A stretch of DNA of 64,000 nucleotides from JAGOTP01 sp964600845 (lineage in GTDB: Bacteria; Patescibacteriota; Patescibacteriia; 2-12-FULL-60-25). Under the pieces are notes generated by a model, which was not told the origin of the DNA, did no database searches, and worked only from the letters and a program-made list of their open reading frames with translations. The position numbers and the translations under genes are program-made. Location: NCBI GenBank assembly GCA_964600845.1, contig CAZRJW010000003.1:1-64000 (forward strand), read 5' to 3'. Shown here piece after piece: positions 36,451 through 47,400 of this stretch (its first letter is position 1; the number at the start of each line of letters is the position of its first letter).

Positions 36451-36486
36451 GTGGGGAGGGTAGCGGAGCGCCGCCACCCTCCCCCG
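36451..36486 (-). terminator. 3' stem-loop of cassette G
   Basis: 14-bp GC-rich stem GGGGAGGGTAGCGG / CCGCCACCCTCCCC directly after the cassette G stop; a second hairpin GGACATC / GATGTCC follows near 36422-36439. No T-tract at the main stem. Confidence 0.55.
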
Positions 36487-36491
36487 AAGCA

Positions 36492-37064
36492 TCAGGCCTG
36501 ACGACGAGACGCCGAGAGCACTTCGAGCCCCCTATCCATTCTCGAGCCGGGCGACATCTTGATATCGACCAGGACGAACAGCTCCCCCTCACGGAGCTCG
36601 GTCGCCCAGAGAAGATCCCCGTTCTTGCACGGGTACGTCGCGAAGGGGCGCCGATACCCATCCTCTTTCTGGCTTAGGGCGCTGAGCGCACCGTAGACCA
36701 GGGTATCGGACGGATGAGACGACAGGCCCACCACGTGGTGGGCGGTGCGCAGAACCCTCGAGTCCGCGATCTTGATCGCATCTGCGGGGTCCAGCTTCTC
36801 GAGCGCCGGGTACCCCGTCACCTGGATGAGGATCGTTGTCTCGTCGGATCGGCCATGGACGAACGGCTCGAGCTCATCGTCCGAAACCGTCTCGCCGCTA
36901 GTGCGGCGAATCGCGTTGCTGAACTGCCCCTCGAACCAGTCGAGCAGGTCAGGCAGCATGGGCAGCACCATCGTGTGTCGACGATCGAGCTTCAGCCCCA
37001 GCCGATCGACAAGGGAACCGCCCCGCCTCGGAGGAAACGCCTTTTTTGGCAACTGAAATACCAT
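36492..37064 (-). CDS. Cassette G: hypothetical protein
   Basis: 190 residues from the ATG at 37064 (a GTG one codon earlier is possible; AAGGAAGAG upstream). Segments: KLDRRHTMVLPMLPDLLDWFEGQFSNAIRR, ETTILIQVTGYPALEKLDPADAIKIADSRVLRTAHHVVGLSSHPSDTLVYGALS and GDLLWATELREGELFVLVDIKMSPGSR. Soluble alpha/beta protein, not recognised. GC-rich codons contrast with ruvC upstream. Confidence 0.55.
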   Translation of the reverse strand: MVFQLPKKAFPPRRGGSLVDRLGLKLDRRHTMVLPMLPDLLDWFEGQFSNAIRRTSGETVSDDELEPFVHGRSDETTILIQVTGYPALEKLDPADAIKIADSRVLRTAHHVVGLSSHPSDTLVYGALSALSQKEDGYRRPFATYPCKNGDLLWATELREGELFVLVDIKMSPGSRMDRGLEVLSASRRQA

Positions 37065-37152
37065 CACTTCCCACTCTTCCTTCTCCCGTGATCATCACGA
37101 AAGAGAATGAGCCTCCTGCTCGACCTTAGGACCATCCCAAAGCCGACAAAAT

Positions 37153-37182
37153 ACTATAGTATAAAAATCGCTTCTGTGTCAA
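37153..37182 (-). promoter_or_regulatory. Promoter of cassette G
   Basis: TTGACA, 18-nt spacer, TATAGT on the minus strand; the -35 begins 11 nt after the ruvC stop codon. Confidence 0.7.
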
Positions 37183-37193
37183 TAAAACAGCGG

Positions 37194-37691
37194 TTATTTG
37201 GGTTTTTGCTGGAGCCTCGTGGTTTGGGCGATCGGACCGCCCACAATTGCCAAGGCTAAAGCGTCCGCCGCATCGTCGGGTTTAGGGATCTCCTTCAGAT
37301 TCAATAAGCGCTGAACCATTCCCTGAACCTGCTTCTTGTCTGCCGCCCCATACCCCGCAATCCCCTGCTTCACCTGGTTTGGCGTGAGCTCAATAAGCGA
37401 AACATTTGCGTTCGCAATCGCAAGCACGGCGACTCCCCGCGCCATGCCAACGTCCATCGCCGTGGTCACGTTCTTTTGGAAAAAGAGTCGCTCCACCACA
37501 GCTGCATCTGGCTTCGCGCGTTCAAGCACCTGCTTCAACCCCTCATATACTTGCTGCAAGCGTACCGAAAAAGAATCTTTGGCGCTTGTTTGGATACAGC
37601 CATGCCAAACCCAGGCCATCTTGCCGCCGACAATATCGACAATCCCTACGCCGGTACGGTCAAAGCCTGGATCGATACCGAGGATGCGCAT
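37194..37691 (-). CDS. ruvC: Crossover junction endodeoxyribonuclease RuvC
   Basis: 165 residues from the ATG giving MRILGIDPGFDRTG with the first catalytic Asp7. Further acidic sites in AAVVERLFFQKN and the C-terminal KPDDAADALALAI. LTPNQVKQGIAGYGAADKKQVQGMV is the family core. Cleaves Holliday junctions moved by RuvB. Upstream codons in the longer frame are not conserved. Confidence 0.96.
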   Translation of the reverse strand: MRILGIDPGFDRTGVGIVDIVGGKMAWVWHGCIQTSAKDSFSVRLQQVYEGLKQVLERAKPDAAVVERLFFQKNVTTAMDVGMARGVAVLAIANANVSLIELTPNQVKQGIAGYGAADKKQVQGMVQRLLNLKEIPKPDDAADALALAIVGGPIAQTTRLQQKPK

Positions 37692-37743
37692 ATAGCGAGT
37701 AGTGTAGCAGAGCCGTTCCGAGCTCACGCAAAAAACCATTCGT

Positions 37744-38391
37744 CTATTTCGCATGATACCTTCCGTATCTCATCGGTCTCTTCTCACAAAAACCCTCAAA
37801 GACTGGTCGCTCCTGTTCCCCAAAATCCGCAATATACACTTCGAGAGAGGTCGGGGTCTGCACTCCGTGCGTCAACGCGTATGCCAAGCCAGCCAGCGTA
37901 TGTGTTCCATCTAAGACGGCGATATCATCCCCACAGCGAAGAAGAAATAAATCTTTTGTTTTCAGTGACTCACAAATTTCGCTAGCGATGTGAGGGATAA
38001 CCAATCGATGATTTTCTGGAACCTGTTTCTCGGGTTGGTCGAGCGTCTCTCCAACGTCTTTAAACTGCGTATACGCTTTTCCTTCAGGGCGATATGGGAG
38101 CCAACCCTTCCACCCGCCTAAACGCCACTCGAGAATCGCGCGAACATCACTGATGTGTTCTCGTTTCCAAGTGCGTTGTTCAAAGCTCAGGTCTTCAACA
38201 TATGTTCGTCGCCACTCTTTCATGGCTGCTTTTACTTTTTGTTCATCCTTCGTATCTTCTGGAAGAATAAATCCACGCTCGAGAAGAATAGGAACATATT
38301 TCGCTCCTTCACGTATAACCCAACGTTCAAGCACTTCTTCGGGTGACAATGTCGTCGGAAATTGTTCTGAGACGCTCAATCGTTCTGACAT
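37744..38391 (-). CDS. Hypothetical protein (possible ParB-like fold)
   Basis: 215 residues from the ATG at 38391 (GTG at 38403 possible). Segments: TLSPEEVLERWVIREGAKYVPILLERGF, FEQRTWKREHISDVRAILEWRLGGWKGWLPYRPEG, LFLLRCGDDIAVLDGTHTLAGLAYALTHG. The last segment, AVLDGTHTLAGL, resembles the nucleotide-binding loop of ParB-like proteins (DGxHR), but this is a weak resemblance. Seventeen nt downstream of the yebC stop, so perhaps co-transcribed with it. Confidence 0.5.
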   Translation of the reverse strand: MSERLSVSEQFPTTLSPEEVLERWVIREGAKYVPILLERGFILPEDTKDEQKVKAAMKEWRRTYVEDLSFEQRTWKREHISDVRAILEWRLGGWKGWLPYRPEGKAYTQFKDVGETLDQPEKQVPENHRLVIPHIASEICESLKTKDLFLLRCGDDIAVLDGTHTLAGLAYALTHGVQTPTSLEVYIADFGEQERPVFEGFCEKRPMRYGRYHAK

Positions 38392-38408
38392 ACGCTTGTT
38401 CACTTATA

Positions 38409-39131
38409 CTAGGCCAAGTTGCTGTAGACCCGGCTCACATCATCATGCCCTTCCAATTGATCGATGAGTTCTGCTACCGCCATTCCAATCGCCTCATCCG
38501 TATCTACTAATGACTTTGGAATCCATTCCATTTCGACCGTTTCTGGTTTGTAGCCCAGTTTGGTGGCGGCCTGCGCGATGTGCGCCAGCTCGTTTGGTGC
38601 AGAACGGATTTCCGTCCCCTCTTCCAATTCAATCACATCTGACGCACCTGCTTCGATGAACATGAGTTCTTGTTCGTCATGTGTTTGCGTTGCGAGTTTC
38701 GTCGGAAAACGCACAACACCTACACGATCAAACAAATACGTAACCGCCCCCGCCAAAGCGAGCGTTCCACCATTCTTTGAGAGGAGATGTTTCACGTCAT
38801 TCGCCGTACGATTACGACTATCCGTGAGACATTCAATGATCAACGCCGTTCCACCCGGAGCGTACGCTTCGTAGGTGAGTATTTCGATCTGCCCTTCCCC
38901 GGCTCCCCCGATTCCTTTTTGGATCGCGCGTTCAATATTGTCTTTTGGGAGTGAGGCCGCCCGAGCGCGATCAATCGCCGCACGTAAACCAGCGTTCATT
39001 TCGGGATCAGCGCCTTTTTCACGCGCTGCAACCGTAATTTCTCGCGCGAGCTTCGTAAACGAGGCGGAGCGCTTTGCATCAATTGCGCCTTTGAACTGGC
39101 GGACTTTGTGCCATTTAGAGTGACGGGCCAT
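38409..39131 (-). CDS. yebC: YebC/PmpR family transcriptional/translation regulator
   Basis: 240 residues. N-terminal MARHSKWHKVRQFKGAIDAKRSASF, LAREITVAAREKGADPEMNAGLRAAIDRARAASLPKDNIERAI and YEAYAPGGTALIIECLTDSRNRTANDVKHLLSKNGG are the full YebC/TACO1 signature. Often encoded next to ruvC, as here. Confidence 0.96.
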   Translation of the reverse strand: MARHSKWHKVRQFKGAIDAKRSASFTKLAREITVAAREKGADPEMNAGLRAAIDRARAASLPKDNIERAIQKGIGGAGEGQIEILTYEAYAPGGTALIIECLTDSRNRTANDVKHLLSKNGGTLALAGAVTYLFDRVGVVRFPTKLATQTHDEQELMFIEAGASDVIELEEGTEIRSAPNELAHIAQAATKLGYKPETVEMEWIPKSLVDTDEAIGMAVAELIDQLEGHDDVSRVYSNLA

Positions 39132-39190
39132 AGCACAAGAAGTCTAACGAGCGCGGATAAAAAAGGCGAGTACACGATTCTCCTTCAACG

Positions 39191-39230
39191 AAAAACCAAA
39201 CGGCTCCCATCGCGTGATGGGAGCCGTTTG
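39191..39230 (-). terminator. Terminator of the Ig-like surface protein gene
   Basis: AAACGGCTCCCATC / GATGGGAGCCGTTT with GGTTTTTC on the minus strand. Confidence 0.85.
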
Positions 39231-39243
39231 CGTTCGAACCAAT

Positions 39244-40329
39244 TTATTCCCGCTCCATCTCTTCCCCTGGAAAAAGGGGGACCTGACTGATCGTTGGAAG
39301 ATCGCTGATGCTTGTAATAGCGTTTGCATCCATCTGGTAGTCGGCCACCTGCGTGAGCAACAACACCGGAACAAGCTCCGAATTTGGCTGCATCGTTGTT
39401 TGTTTCACGGAAGGAGCCAAACGCGTATATGTCGCTTCGTCCTGGAATTTCTTTAGCGTCCGGCCTGGCAACACGCGGTAAAACTCACGCGTTCCTTCCA
39501 GACGCACCAAGGCCCCTGGGCGGAAGGTGACATTCTGGCGCAGAGGAATGTTTGAAATTTTCCAATCTGGAACGGCCTCAATCGTTGGCTCCTCTTTGTA
39601 CCACGACTTGAAGACGCTTTCCGTTGGGAACGTGTGGCGACGGCCCGTTGGATCGACGTAGTACACGTCAGAGTATGTATGCGCTTCATTCACCGTTGAA
39701 ACCGTCCCCCCTTCGACACGATACAAACCGTTTGGCTTGATCCGCATCTGCGCGATGTTTACTTTCAAAATAGAGGTTGGAGCGTTTGGGCCGACATAGA
39801 TCAGCGGCGCATCATCTGGAAACGCGTCAACGAGCAGTTTCAGCTCACGATCTGTGATGGTATTCAGATCGATCGAGATTGGCGCTGGAAGCGTCGGCTG
39901 CATGGTCGTTACCGTGGGCGCGAGACCGACCGTCGTTGTTGGAGTAATAACGAGCTCGCTTGAGCGCACGTTCACCGTCAGCGTCTCCGTAAAAGAAAGA
40001 CCTGCTACATCTGTCGCATGGACTGAGAACCGGGATTGTCCCACTCGGACTGGCGTTCCCCAAAGCAATCCTGTAGCTGCATCAAAGAACATTCCTTCGG
40101 GGAGTACATTCTGGATCATCGACCAACGATAAGGAGCCGTACCTCCCTCCACCTGAAGCGTGATGCGAAGTGGTTTATGTACGATCACCGAAAACGTCTG
40201 GTCTGGGATCGTCACCGTCGAACTTGTTTCAGCTGCCAAGACGGAAGACTGAACGATCAAGATTCCTCCAAGCACCACCAACGTCATGAACACATTCCGT
40301 GCCCAACCCATCATTTTTTGCTGAGGCAT
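39244..40329 (-). CDS. Exported protein with putative Ig domain and surface-type repeats
   Basis: 361 residues from the ATG at 40329 (leader ATTTCCTTT). Signal peptide (MTLVVLGGILIVQSSVLA), a He_PIG-type Ig domain (IPDQTFSVIVHKPLRITLQVEGG, WSMIQNVLPEGMFFDAATGLLWGTP), a Thr/Pro linker, and two repeats of a GxLVRxxGxxxxYxVxxGRxxxFP type (NGLYRVEGGTVSTVNEAHTYS; PGALVRLEGTREFYRVLPGRTLKKF) that I know as common in CPR surface proteins. A related repeat occurs in cassette I. Likely envelope-located; function unknown. Confidence 0.65.
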   Translation of the reverse strand: MPQQKMMGWARNVFMTLVVLGGILIVQSSVLAAETSSTVTIPDQTFSVIVHKPLRITLQVEGGTAPYRWSMIQNVLPEGMFFDAATGLLWGTPVRVGQSRFSVHATDVAGLSFTETLTVNVRSSELVITPTTTVGLAPTVTTMQPTLPAPISIDLNTITDRELKLLVDAFPDDAPLIYVGPNAPTSILKVNIAQMRIKPNGLYRVEGGTVSTVNEAHTYSDVYYVDPTGRRHTFPTESVFKSWYKEEPTIEAVPDWKISNIPLRQNVTFRPGALVRLEGTREFYRVLPGRTLKKFQDEATYTRLAPSVKQTTMQPNSELVPVLLLTQVADYQMDANAITSISDLPTISQVPLFPGEEMERE

Positions 40330-40411
40330 AAAGGAAATAGAGAGTAATTTGAATGAGTACACCCTAGTTCATACGTATCTGAGGAGCAAGTTTTCCGAGA
40401 GACTGACAACC

Positions 40412-40449
40412 AAAAATCCCGCCGAGTCGTGAGACAGGGCGGGATTCTT
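40412..40449 (-). terminator. Terminator of rpoBC
   Basis: AATCCCGCC / GGCGGGATT with TTTTTGG on the minus strand. Confidence 0.88.
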
Positions 40450-40479
40450 TGTGACTCCGCTTGAGCCTTCGAACAAGCT

Positions 40480-43400
40480 TTACGCGCGATCTTCTTCCAT
40501 TCCATCACTCAACGTTCCGGCGAGCGAACCTTCCGCCATGAAACCGGTACCCGATGGAGTGAGACGTCCGATAATCACGTTTTCTTTCAGACCCTCGAGA
40601 CGGTCGAGCTTGCCTGTGATCGCGGCGTTGATGAGCACGCGCGCTGTTTCCATAAAGGAGGCAGCGGACAAGAACGATTCCGTAGAGAGCGCCACCTTCG
40701 TGATCCCCATGAAGAGCGACGTCATCACTGCTGGCGTCCCCTTCAGCTTCACGACGCGTTCGTTCTCGGCTTCCGCACGTGTGCGTTCGACGACCTGACC
40801 TGGCAACAAGTCGGTGTCTCCGGCATCACGGACGTAAATACGTGAGAACATCTGACGAATAATGACTTCAATGTGTTTCGCGTTGAGCTTCTGACCCTGT
40901 GAGGCGTACACCGAGAGCACTTCGCGCAAGAGGTAAGACATTACAGAATCACGATCACGCAAGCGGAACAAATCTTGAAGATCGAACTGACCGTCGGTGA
41001 GCTGGTCACCTGGTTGAACCTCCTGACCATCCTTCACCATCACACTGTAGCCGCTTGGAATCTCATATTCCTCGACCGCTTCCGCTTCGTGGACCAGTTT
41101 CACGCGATTCTTGGTCAACGTCACGGTTCCAGGTGCTGGGGAGAGAATTTCGTCTCCCTTGTCGCGAAGGATCAACATCTGACCTTCTTTGACCTTCATT
41201 CCATCTTCGATCTTCACAACGTCTTTCTTCGTGAAGGCGAATTCGAGTTCCTGAACTTGCTTGAAGCGGATTTCAACCGTTTTCTGACCGGAAGCTGTAT
41301 CGACCAACTTCTGACCCGTGATGGTCTGAAGGGTGCGACGTTCGCCGATCACGATTTTCACTTTTCCAGCGACCTCGGCCAACATGGCTTTGTGTTTTGG
41401 AGAGCGAGCTTCGAAGAGTTCTTCTACACGTGGCAAACCCTGCGTAATGTCGGAACCAGCGGCACCTCCCATGTGGAACGTACGCATGGTCAGCTGTGTA
41501 CCCGGTTCACCAATGGACTGAGCAGCCATGATTCCAACCGCTGTTCCCATACGGACCAACTGGTTGAAGGCTAAGTCGTACCCATAACACTTCTGACACA
41601 AGCCACGGCGCATCTTACAGGTAAGCACGGAGCGCAACTTCGCTTCGTTGATCTTGGATCCCTGGAGCGAGCGCACGATTTCTTCTGTGATAAGCGTGTC
41701 CTTTTCGACTAACACTTTTCCTGTCACAGCGTCCTTCACATCTTCCAGTGGGAAGCGACCGAGCAAACGCGTCTGTAATGGCTCACCGATTTCTTCACAC
41801 TCGGCATGCGTGATGCGCGCACCATCTGTATCTCCACAATCTTCCTTCATGATGATGATGTCTTGCGCCACGTCCACGAGACGACGTGTAAGGTATCCAG
41901 CGTTAGCTGTTTTAAGAGCCGTATCTGTCAGACCTTTACGTGTTCCGTGGGTCGAGATGAAGTATTCGAGCACGTCCAATCCTTCGCGGAAGGAAGACTT
42001 AATTGGAAGCTCGATCAATTCTCCTTTCGGGTTACTCACGAGACCTTTCATACCGACCACCTGAGTGAGCTGTCCAACCGAACCACGCGCACCGGAGTCA
42101 ATCATGGAAGCGACCGGACCCGTCTTGACCAGCGACTCTTTGCTGAGCTTCTGGATCTTGTCCTTCATGTCTGACCAGGTCTTGATGATTTGCTGGTAGC
42201 GTTCCTTCTTTGTCAGCAACCCTTCCTTATACTGCTCTTCGATTTCAACGGCTTTCTTGTCTCCTTCTGCGATGACCTCGCCCTTCACAACAACTGGAAG
42301 GTCTCCGATCCCGTAGCTGAAGCCAGACTTCGTAATATAGTAGAAACCCATCTCTTTCACTTCGTCCAAGAAACGAGCGGTACGTTCGAAGCCGCGAAGC
42401 TCCGTCGTTTTACGCACGATTTCGGCAAGCTTTTTTGTTCCCACCGCTTCGTTGATAAAGTCGATTTCTTTCGGGAAGAGACGGTTCAAGATGATACGAC
42501 CAGCGGATGTTTCCATCAATTCGTCACCCTGCTTGATACGCGTCTTAATCTTTTCACGAATCGAGATCTTTCCTGCCTGGAACAAGTAGACCGCCTGGTC
42601 TGCAGAAGCGACAAGCTTCACTTTTCCGTCGGCTGGTTCAATAACCGTGGTCATGTAGTACGCACCCCATGAAATATCTTTTCCTGGGTTGGCTACTGGA
42701 TCACCGGTGGCTGGCTTCAACAAGTTCTTTGTCGAGAGCATCAAGTTCTTCGCTTCCCAACGGGCTTCTTCCGTCAATGGAACGTGGACAGCCATCTGGT
42801 CTCCATCGAAGTCGGCGTTGAAAGCCGGACAAACGAGTGGGTGAACCTGAATCGCTTTTCCTTCGATCAATTTTGGCTGGAAGCCTTGAATACCAAGGCG
42901 GTGCAAGGTTGGCGCACGGTTCAAGAGTACAACCGCGTCTTCTGCAATCTGTTCAAGAATGTCCCAGACCTCTGCGTGGTCTCCTTCAATGTAGCGGTTG
43001 GCGGAACGAATGTTATGAACGATTTCACGCTTGATGAGCTGCGCAATGATGAATGGTTTGAAGAGTTCAAGGGCCATCGTCTTTGGCAATCCACACTGGT
43101 GGAGTTCAAGCGTTGGACCAACGACGATCACGGAACGTCCGGAGTAGTCGATACGCTTTCCGAGCAAGTTCTGACGGAAGCGTCCTTGCTTTCCTTTCAA
43201 CACATCGGCGAGCGACTTCAACTGACGCTTTTTTCCTGTCGCAGCGATGACCGTCTTCGAGTGGCGAGCGCCGTTGTCGATGAAGGCATCCACCGCTTCC
43301 TGCAACATGCGCTTTTCGTTGCGCACAATAACCTCAGGCGCGTTCAATTCTTCCAAACGCTTCAAGCGGTTGTTGCGGTTGATGACGCGGCGGTACAAGT

Positions 43401-44412
43401 CGTTCAAGTCAGACGTCGCGAAGCGGCCACCATCGAGGGCAACCATTGGGCGTAAGTCTGGTGGGATGACTGGCATCACCTTCATGATCATCCAGGATGG
43501 ATCGATCTTGTTGACGAAGAGCGACTTCAAGAGCTTCAAGCGACGAATGATGCGATCGCGCTTGTTCTCGGAGGCATCGACCATTTCTTCCTGCAGGCTC
43601 TTGATGGTGGCGTCGAGGTCGATCGTGCGGAGCAATTCATCAATCGCTTCGGCACCGATCTTGGCGTCGAACAAGTGTCCGTACTTGAGGGACAAGTCGT
43701 GATACTCCATTTCGGAGAGAATCGTGAGTGGCGCAAGGTCTTTCAATTCCTTGTCGGCCGTCACAAACTCGACTTCGAGCTCCTTTAAGCGTTCGACCTT
43801 CTTGAGCTGAATCTTTTCAAGCTCCGCGCTCAAGGCATCGATGCTCTTTCCCTTCTCGGTGAATTGCGACTTGGTGCGAACGATCTCTTGATCGATCTCG
43901 CTTTCAATCGACTTACGCTTGCCTTTGTATTCCGTTCCGAGCTGTTCAAGCGTGCTTGTGCGCATCGCATCATCAACGCTCGTCACGATAAACGCGGTGA
44001 AGTAGATGACTTTTTCGAGCGCAGGCAACGACATGTCGAGCACCGTTCCAATTTTGGTTGGGGTGTTGCGGAGGAACCAAATGTGCGCGACTGGCGCCGT
44101 GAGCTCGATGTGGCCCATGCGTTCGCGACGAACAAGGGAGTGCGTGACTTCCACTCCGCACTTGTCACAAATGATGCCCTTGTACCGGATCTTCTTATAT
44201 TTTCCACAGTAACATTCCCAGTCCTTGGATGGGCCGAAGATTTCTTCGGCGAAGAGACCACTCTTCTCTGGTTTCTGTGTACGGTAGTTGATGGTTTCTG
44301 GCTTCGTGACTTCTCCGTAGGACCACGAGCGGATCACTTCCGGGGAAGCGAGCTTGAGACGGATGGCATCAAAGTCCGTGGACTTGATGTTTTCCGTTTG
44401 AAAATACGCCAT
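40480..44412 (-). CDS. rpoC: RNA polymerase beta' subunit
   Basis: 1310 residues. N-terminal zinc site (WECYCGKYKKIRYKGIICDKCGVEV), bridge and clamp blocks, and the absolutely conserved NADFDGDQMAVHVP (Mg2+ ligands, near residue 530). QTRLLGRFPLEDV and AAQSIGEPGTQLTMRTFHMGG are also intact. Ends 67 nt before the terminator hairpin. Lies 21 nt after rpoB, as a two-gene operon. Confidence 0.98.
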   Translation of the reverse strand: MAYFQTENIKSTDFDAIRLKLASPEVIRSWSYGEVTKPETINYRTQKPEKSGLFAEEIFGPSKDWECYCGKYKKIRYKGIICDKCGVEVTHSLVRRERMGHIELTAPVAHIWFLRNTPTKIGTVLDMSLPALEKVIYFTAFIVTSVDDAMRTSTLEQLGTEYKGKRKSIESEIDQEIVRTKSQFTEKGKSIDALSAELEKIQLKKVERLKELEVEFVTADKELKDLAPLTILSEMEYHDLSLKYGHLFDAKIGAEAIDELLRTIDLDATIKSLQEEMVDASENKRDRIIRRLKLLKSLFVNKIDPSWMIMKVMPVIPPDLRPMVALDGGRFATSDLNDLYRRVINRNNRLKRLEELNAPEVIVRNEKRMLQEAVDAFIDNGARHSKTVIAATGKKRQLKSLADVLKGKQGRFRQNLLGKRIDYSGRSVIVVGPTLELHQCGLPKTMALELFKPFIIAQLIKREIVHNIRSANRYIEGDHAEVWDILEQIAEDAVVLLNRAPTLHRLGIQGFQPKLIEGKAIQVHPLVCPAFNADFDGDQMAVHVPLTEEARWEAKNLMLSTKNLLKPATGDPVANPGKDISWGAYYMTTVIEPADGKVKLVASADQAVYLFQAGKISIREKIKTRIKQGDELMETSAGRIILNRLFPKEIDFINEAVGTKKLAEIVRKTTELRGFERTARFLDEVKEMGFYYITKSGFSYGIGDLPVVVKGEVIAEGDKKAVEIEEQYKEGLLTKKERYQQIIKTWSDMKDKIQKLSKESLVKTGPVASMIDSGARGSVGQLTQVVGMKGLVSNPKGELIELPIKSSFREGLDVLEYFISTHGTRKGLTDTALKTANAGYLTRRLVDVAQDIIIMKEDCGDTDGARITHAECEEIGEPLQTRLLGRFPLEDVKDAVTGKVLVEKDTLITEEIVRSLQGSKINEAKLRSVLTCKMRRGLCQKCYGYDLAFNQLVRMGTAVGIMAAQSIGEPGTQLTMRTFHMGGAAGSDITQGLPRVEELFEARSPKHKAMLAEVAGKVKIVIGERRTLQTITGQKLVDTASGQKTVEIRFKQVQELEFAFTKKDVVKIEDGMKVKEGQMLILRDKGDEILSPAPGTVTLTKNRVKLVHEAEAVEEYEIPSGYSVMVKDGQEVQPGDQLTDGQFDLQDLFRLRDRDSVMSYLLREVLSVYASQGQKLNAKHIEVIIRQMFSRIYVRDAGDTDLLPGQVVERTRAEAENERVVKLKGTPAVMTSLFMGITKVALSTESFLSAASFMETARVLINAAITGKLDRLEGLKENVIIGRLTPSGTGFMAEGSLAGTLSDGMEEDRA

Positions 44413-44433
44413 AGAATATCGATGGTCTAGGAG

Positions 44434-47400
44434 TTAGAAGTCAGAAGGCATTGGTCCCCACTCTTCCTCGTTCGGTTCATCGTTTGAGAGGGTGGCACGA
44501 ACTTTGAAGTGCTCTGGACGAGGTGTGGCTTCTTCCAAACGCTTTCCGTCTTTGAGCAATTCGACGTCGAGACCAAGACCCTTCAATTCACGCACCAACA
44601 CATTGAAGGACTCTGGCACGTTGACCTTCTGAATTGGCTCTCCTTTGATAATCGCTTCGTATGCCTTCGAACGCCCTGGGACGTCGTCAGACTTAATGGT
44701 GAGAATCTCTTGAAGCGTGTGCGCAGCACCGTAAGCTTCAAGGGCCCACACTTCCATTTCTCCGAAACGCTGACCTCCGAACTGCGCTTTTCCACCAAGC
44801 GGCTGCTGTGTAATGAGCGAGTACGGCCCGATCGAACGCTGGTGAATCTTATCTTCGACCATGTGGTTCAGTTTCAACATGTAGATGTAGCCGACGGTTG
44901 GCGCATGATCATACGCTTCTCCGGTACGTCCATCATACATTTTGACGTTCCCATCACGTGGGAAGCCAGCCCTTTCAAGCTCTTCATGAATCTTCTCTTC
45001 TGGAACTCCGTCGAACACAGGCGTTGCGACGTGGTAGCCGAGCGCGTTTGCCGCCAAGCCCAAGTGCGTCTCGAGAATCTGACCCAAGTTCATACGCGAC
45101 ACGACACCGAGTGGTGACAAGATAATGTCGACCGGTGTTCCATCCTCAAGGAATGGCATGTCTGCGACTGGGACGATCTTCGAAATAACACCCTTGTTTC
45201 CGTGACGACCAGCGAGCTTGTCTCCGGCTTGGATCTTACGCAAGTCCGCGACCGTGACAACGATCTGACGCAGAACACCTGGCTGAAGCTTGTCTCCAGC
45301 TTCACGTGAGAAGATTTTTACATCGACCACTTTGCCGTGCTCACCGTGCTCCAAACGAAGCGAAGAGTCGCGCACATCGCGAGCCTTTTCTCCGAAAATA
45401 GCACGAAGCAATTTTTCTTCGGCGGACAAATCTGTTTCTCCTTTTGGTGTGATCTTACCGACCAAAATATCACCGGACTTTACTTCCGCACCGATGCGCA
45501 CAATTCCGTTCTCATCCAAGTTGCGAAGACGTTCTTCGGACACGTTTGGAATATCGGAGGTGACGATCTCAAGTCCAAGCTTTGTATCACGCACATCCAA
45601 GACATGGTGCTCGATGTTGATCGAAGTAAAGCGATCCGTGTGAATCAAGCGCTCGCTCAAAATAATAGCGTCTTCGTAGTTGTATCCATCCCAGCTCAAG
45701 AAGGCACAGAGCAAGTTTTGACCAAGAGCCAATTCACCGCGCTGACAGGATGTCCCGTCAACCAAGACTTCACCGGCGTACATCTTTTGCCCCTTGTTCA
45801 CGACTGGGCGCTGGTTTTCACAGGTTGAGTGGTTCGAGCGCTGGAACTTCATCAAATCGTAACGATGAATCTTTCCATCGGTCGCCTGGAACTCGACATG
45901 GTTTCCGGATACGGACACGACCACGCCATCGTCTGGAGCAATAAGCACCTGACCGGAGTCGATCGCGGCGCGACGCTCAACACCTGTTCCGATAATTGGA
46001 GCATCTGGCTTGATACAAGGAACGGCCTGACGCTGCATGTTCGTTCCCATCAACGCGCGGTGACCGTCATCGTGTTCCACGAATGGAATCAAGGACGTAC
46101 CGATCGAGAGAATCTGCTTGGAAGACACGTCAACGTAATCGATCTCGTTAACATCGACGATCGTTGGCTCTCCATTGCGACGCGCAGGCGCACGTTCGAC
46201 CGTGAATTTTCCATCGCGACCAATTGGGGTCGTGGCTGGAGCGGTTGTTCCGCGCTCTTCGGCGAAGGCGTTCAAGTAGACCACTTCATCCGTAACGGTT
46301 GGGTTGATCGGCAATTTGTCGATCGACACTTTCTGCAATTTTTCTGCGAGCTTTTTGTCGACTTTTGTTCCAGCCTTAGCAACGGTCTTCCCCTCGCCGT
46401 CGTTTACATCGACACGCAATACCTCATCAATGGAATCACTCCCATCATTCAACGCCCAGTTACGCACTTTGCGGTAAGGGGTTTCGATAAAGCCGTATTC
46501 GTTGATACGCGAGTAACAGGCCATGTGACCGATCAATCCGATGTTTGGTCCTTCTGGAGACGCGATCGGACAAATGCGACCATAGTGCGTGCGGTGCACG
46601 TCACGAACATCGAAGCCAGCGCGTTCGCGGGAGAGACCACCAGGACCCATCGCGGACAAACGGCGCTTGTGTTCGAGTTCAGACAAGGGGTTTGTCTGGT
46701 CCATGAACTGCGACAACTGCGAGCTCATGAAGAATTCACGCACGGCGCCAATCACTGGACGCGCGTTGATCAACTTGGCTGGTGTCAGCGTGTCGATGTC
46801 GAGCGTCGACATACGGTCACGGACAATGCGTTCCATACGAGCAAGACCAATGCGGAAACGACCCTGTGCCAGTTCCCCAACGGCACGGACGCGGCGGTTT
46901 CCCAAGTGGTCAACGTCGTCAGATTCTTCCTGTGAGATGTTCAAACGGATGATTTCTTTCAAAATCAAGACCAAATCACCTTTCGACAAAATGCGTGACT
47001 CTTCTTTCACGACCTCTTCACGCTCCATCTGCAAGCCAAAGCGATGGTTGAACTTGTAGCGACCAACTGGGCCCAAGTCATAGCGATCGAAGTTGAAGAA
47101 CATCGATTGCACGAGTGAACGGGCGTTGTCTGGCGTCGCCAAATCTCCTGGACGGATACGCTTGTAGACTTCGATGTGGCCGGATTCTTCGTCTTTCGCC
47201 GCATCCTTGCCCAAGGTTGAATCGATGTAACGGTTCAATGGGTGGATATCGACGTCAGTGAAGAGCGCGCGAATATCATCATCCAAGCCAACGCCAAAGG
47301 CGCGCAAAAGAGACGTTGCCGCCACCTTGCGCTTGCGATCGATTTTGACCCAAATCACGTTGTTCCCGTCTGTTTCAAACTCGAGCCAGGCTCCACGGTT

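Noticed and set aside
42190..46935. Long plus-strand frames opposite rpoC and rpoB
   Set aside because: Antisense shadows of two unmistakable genes.
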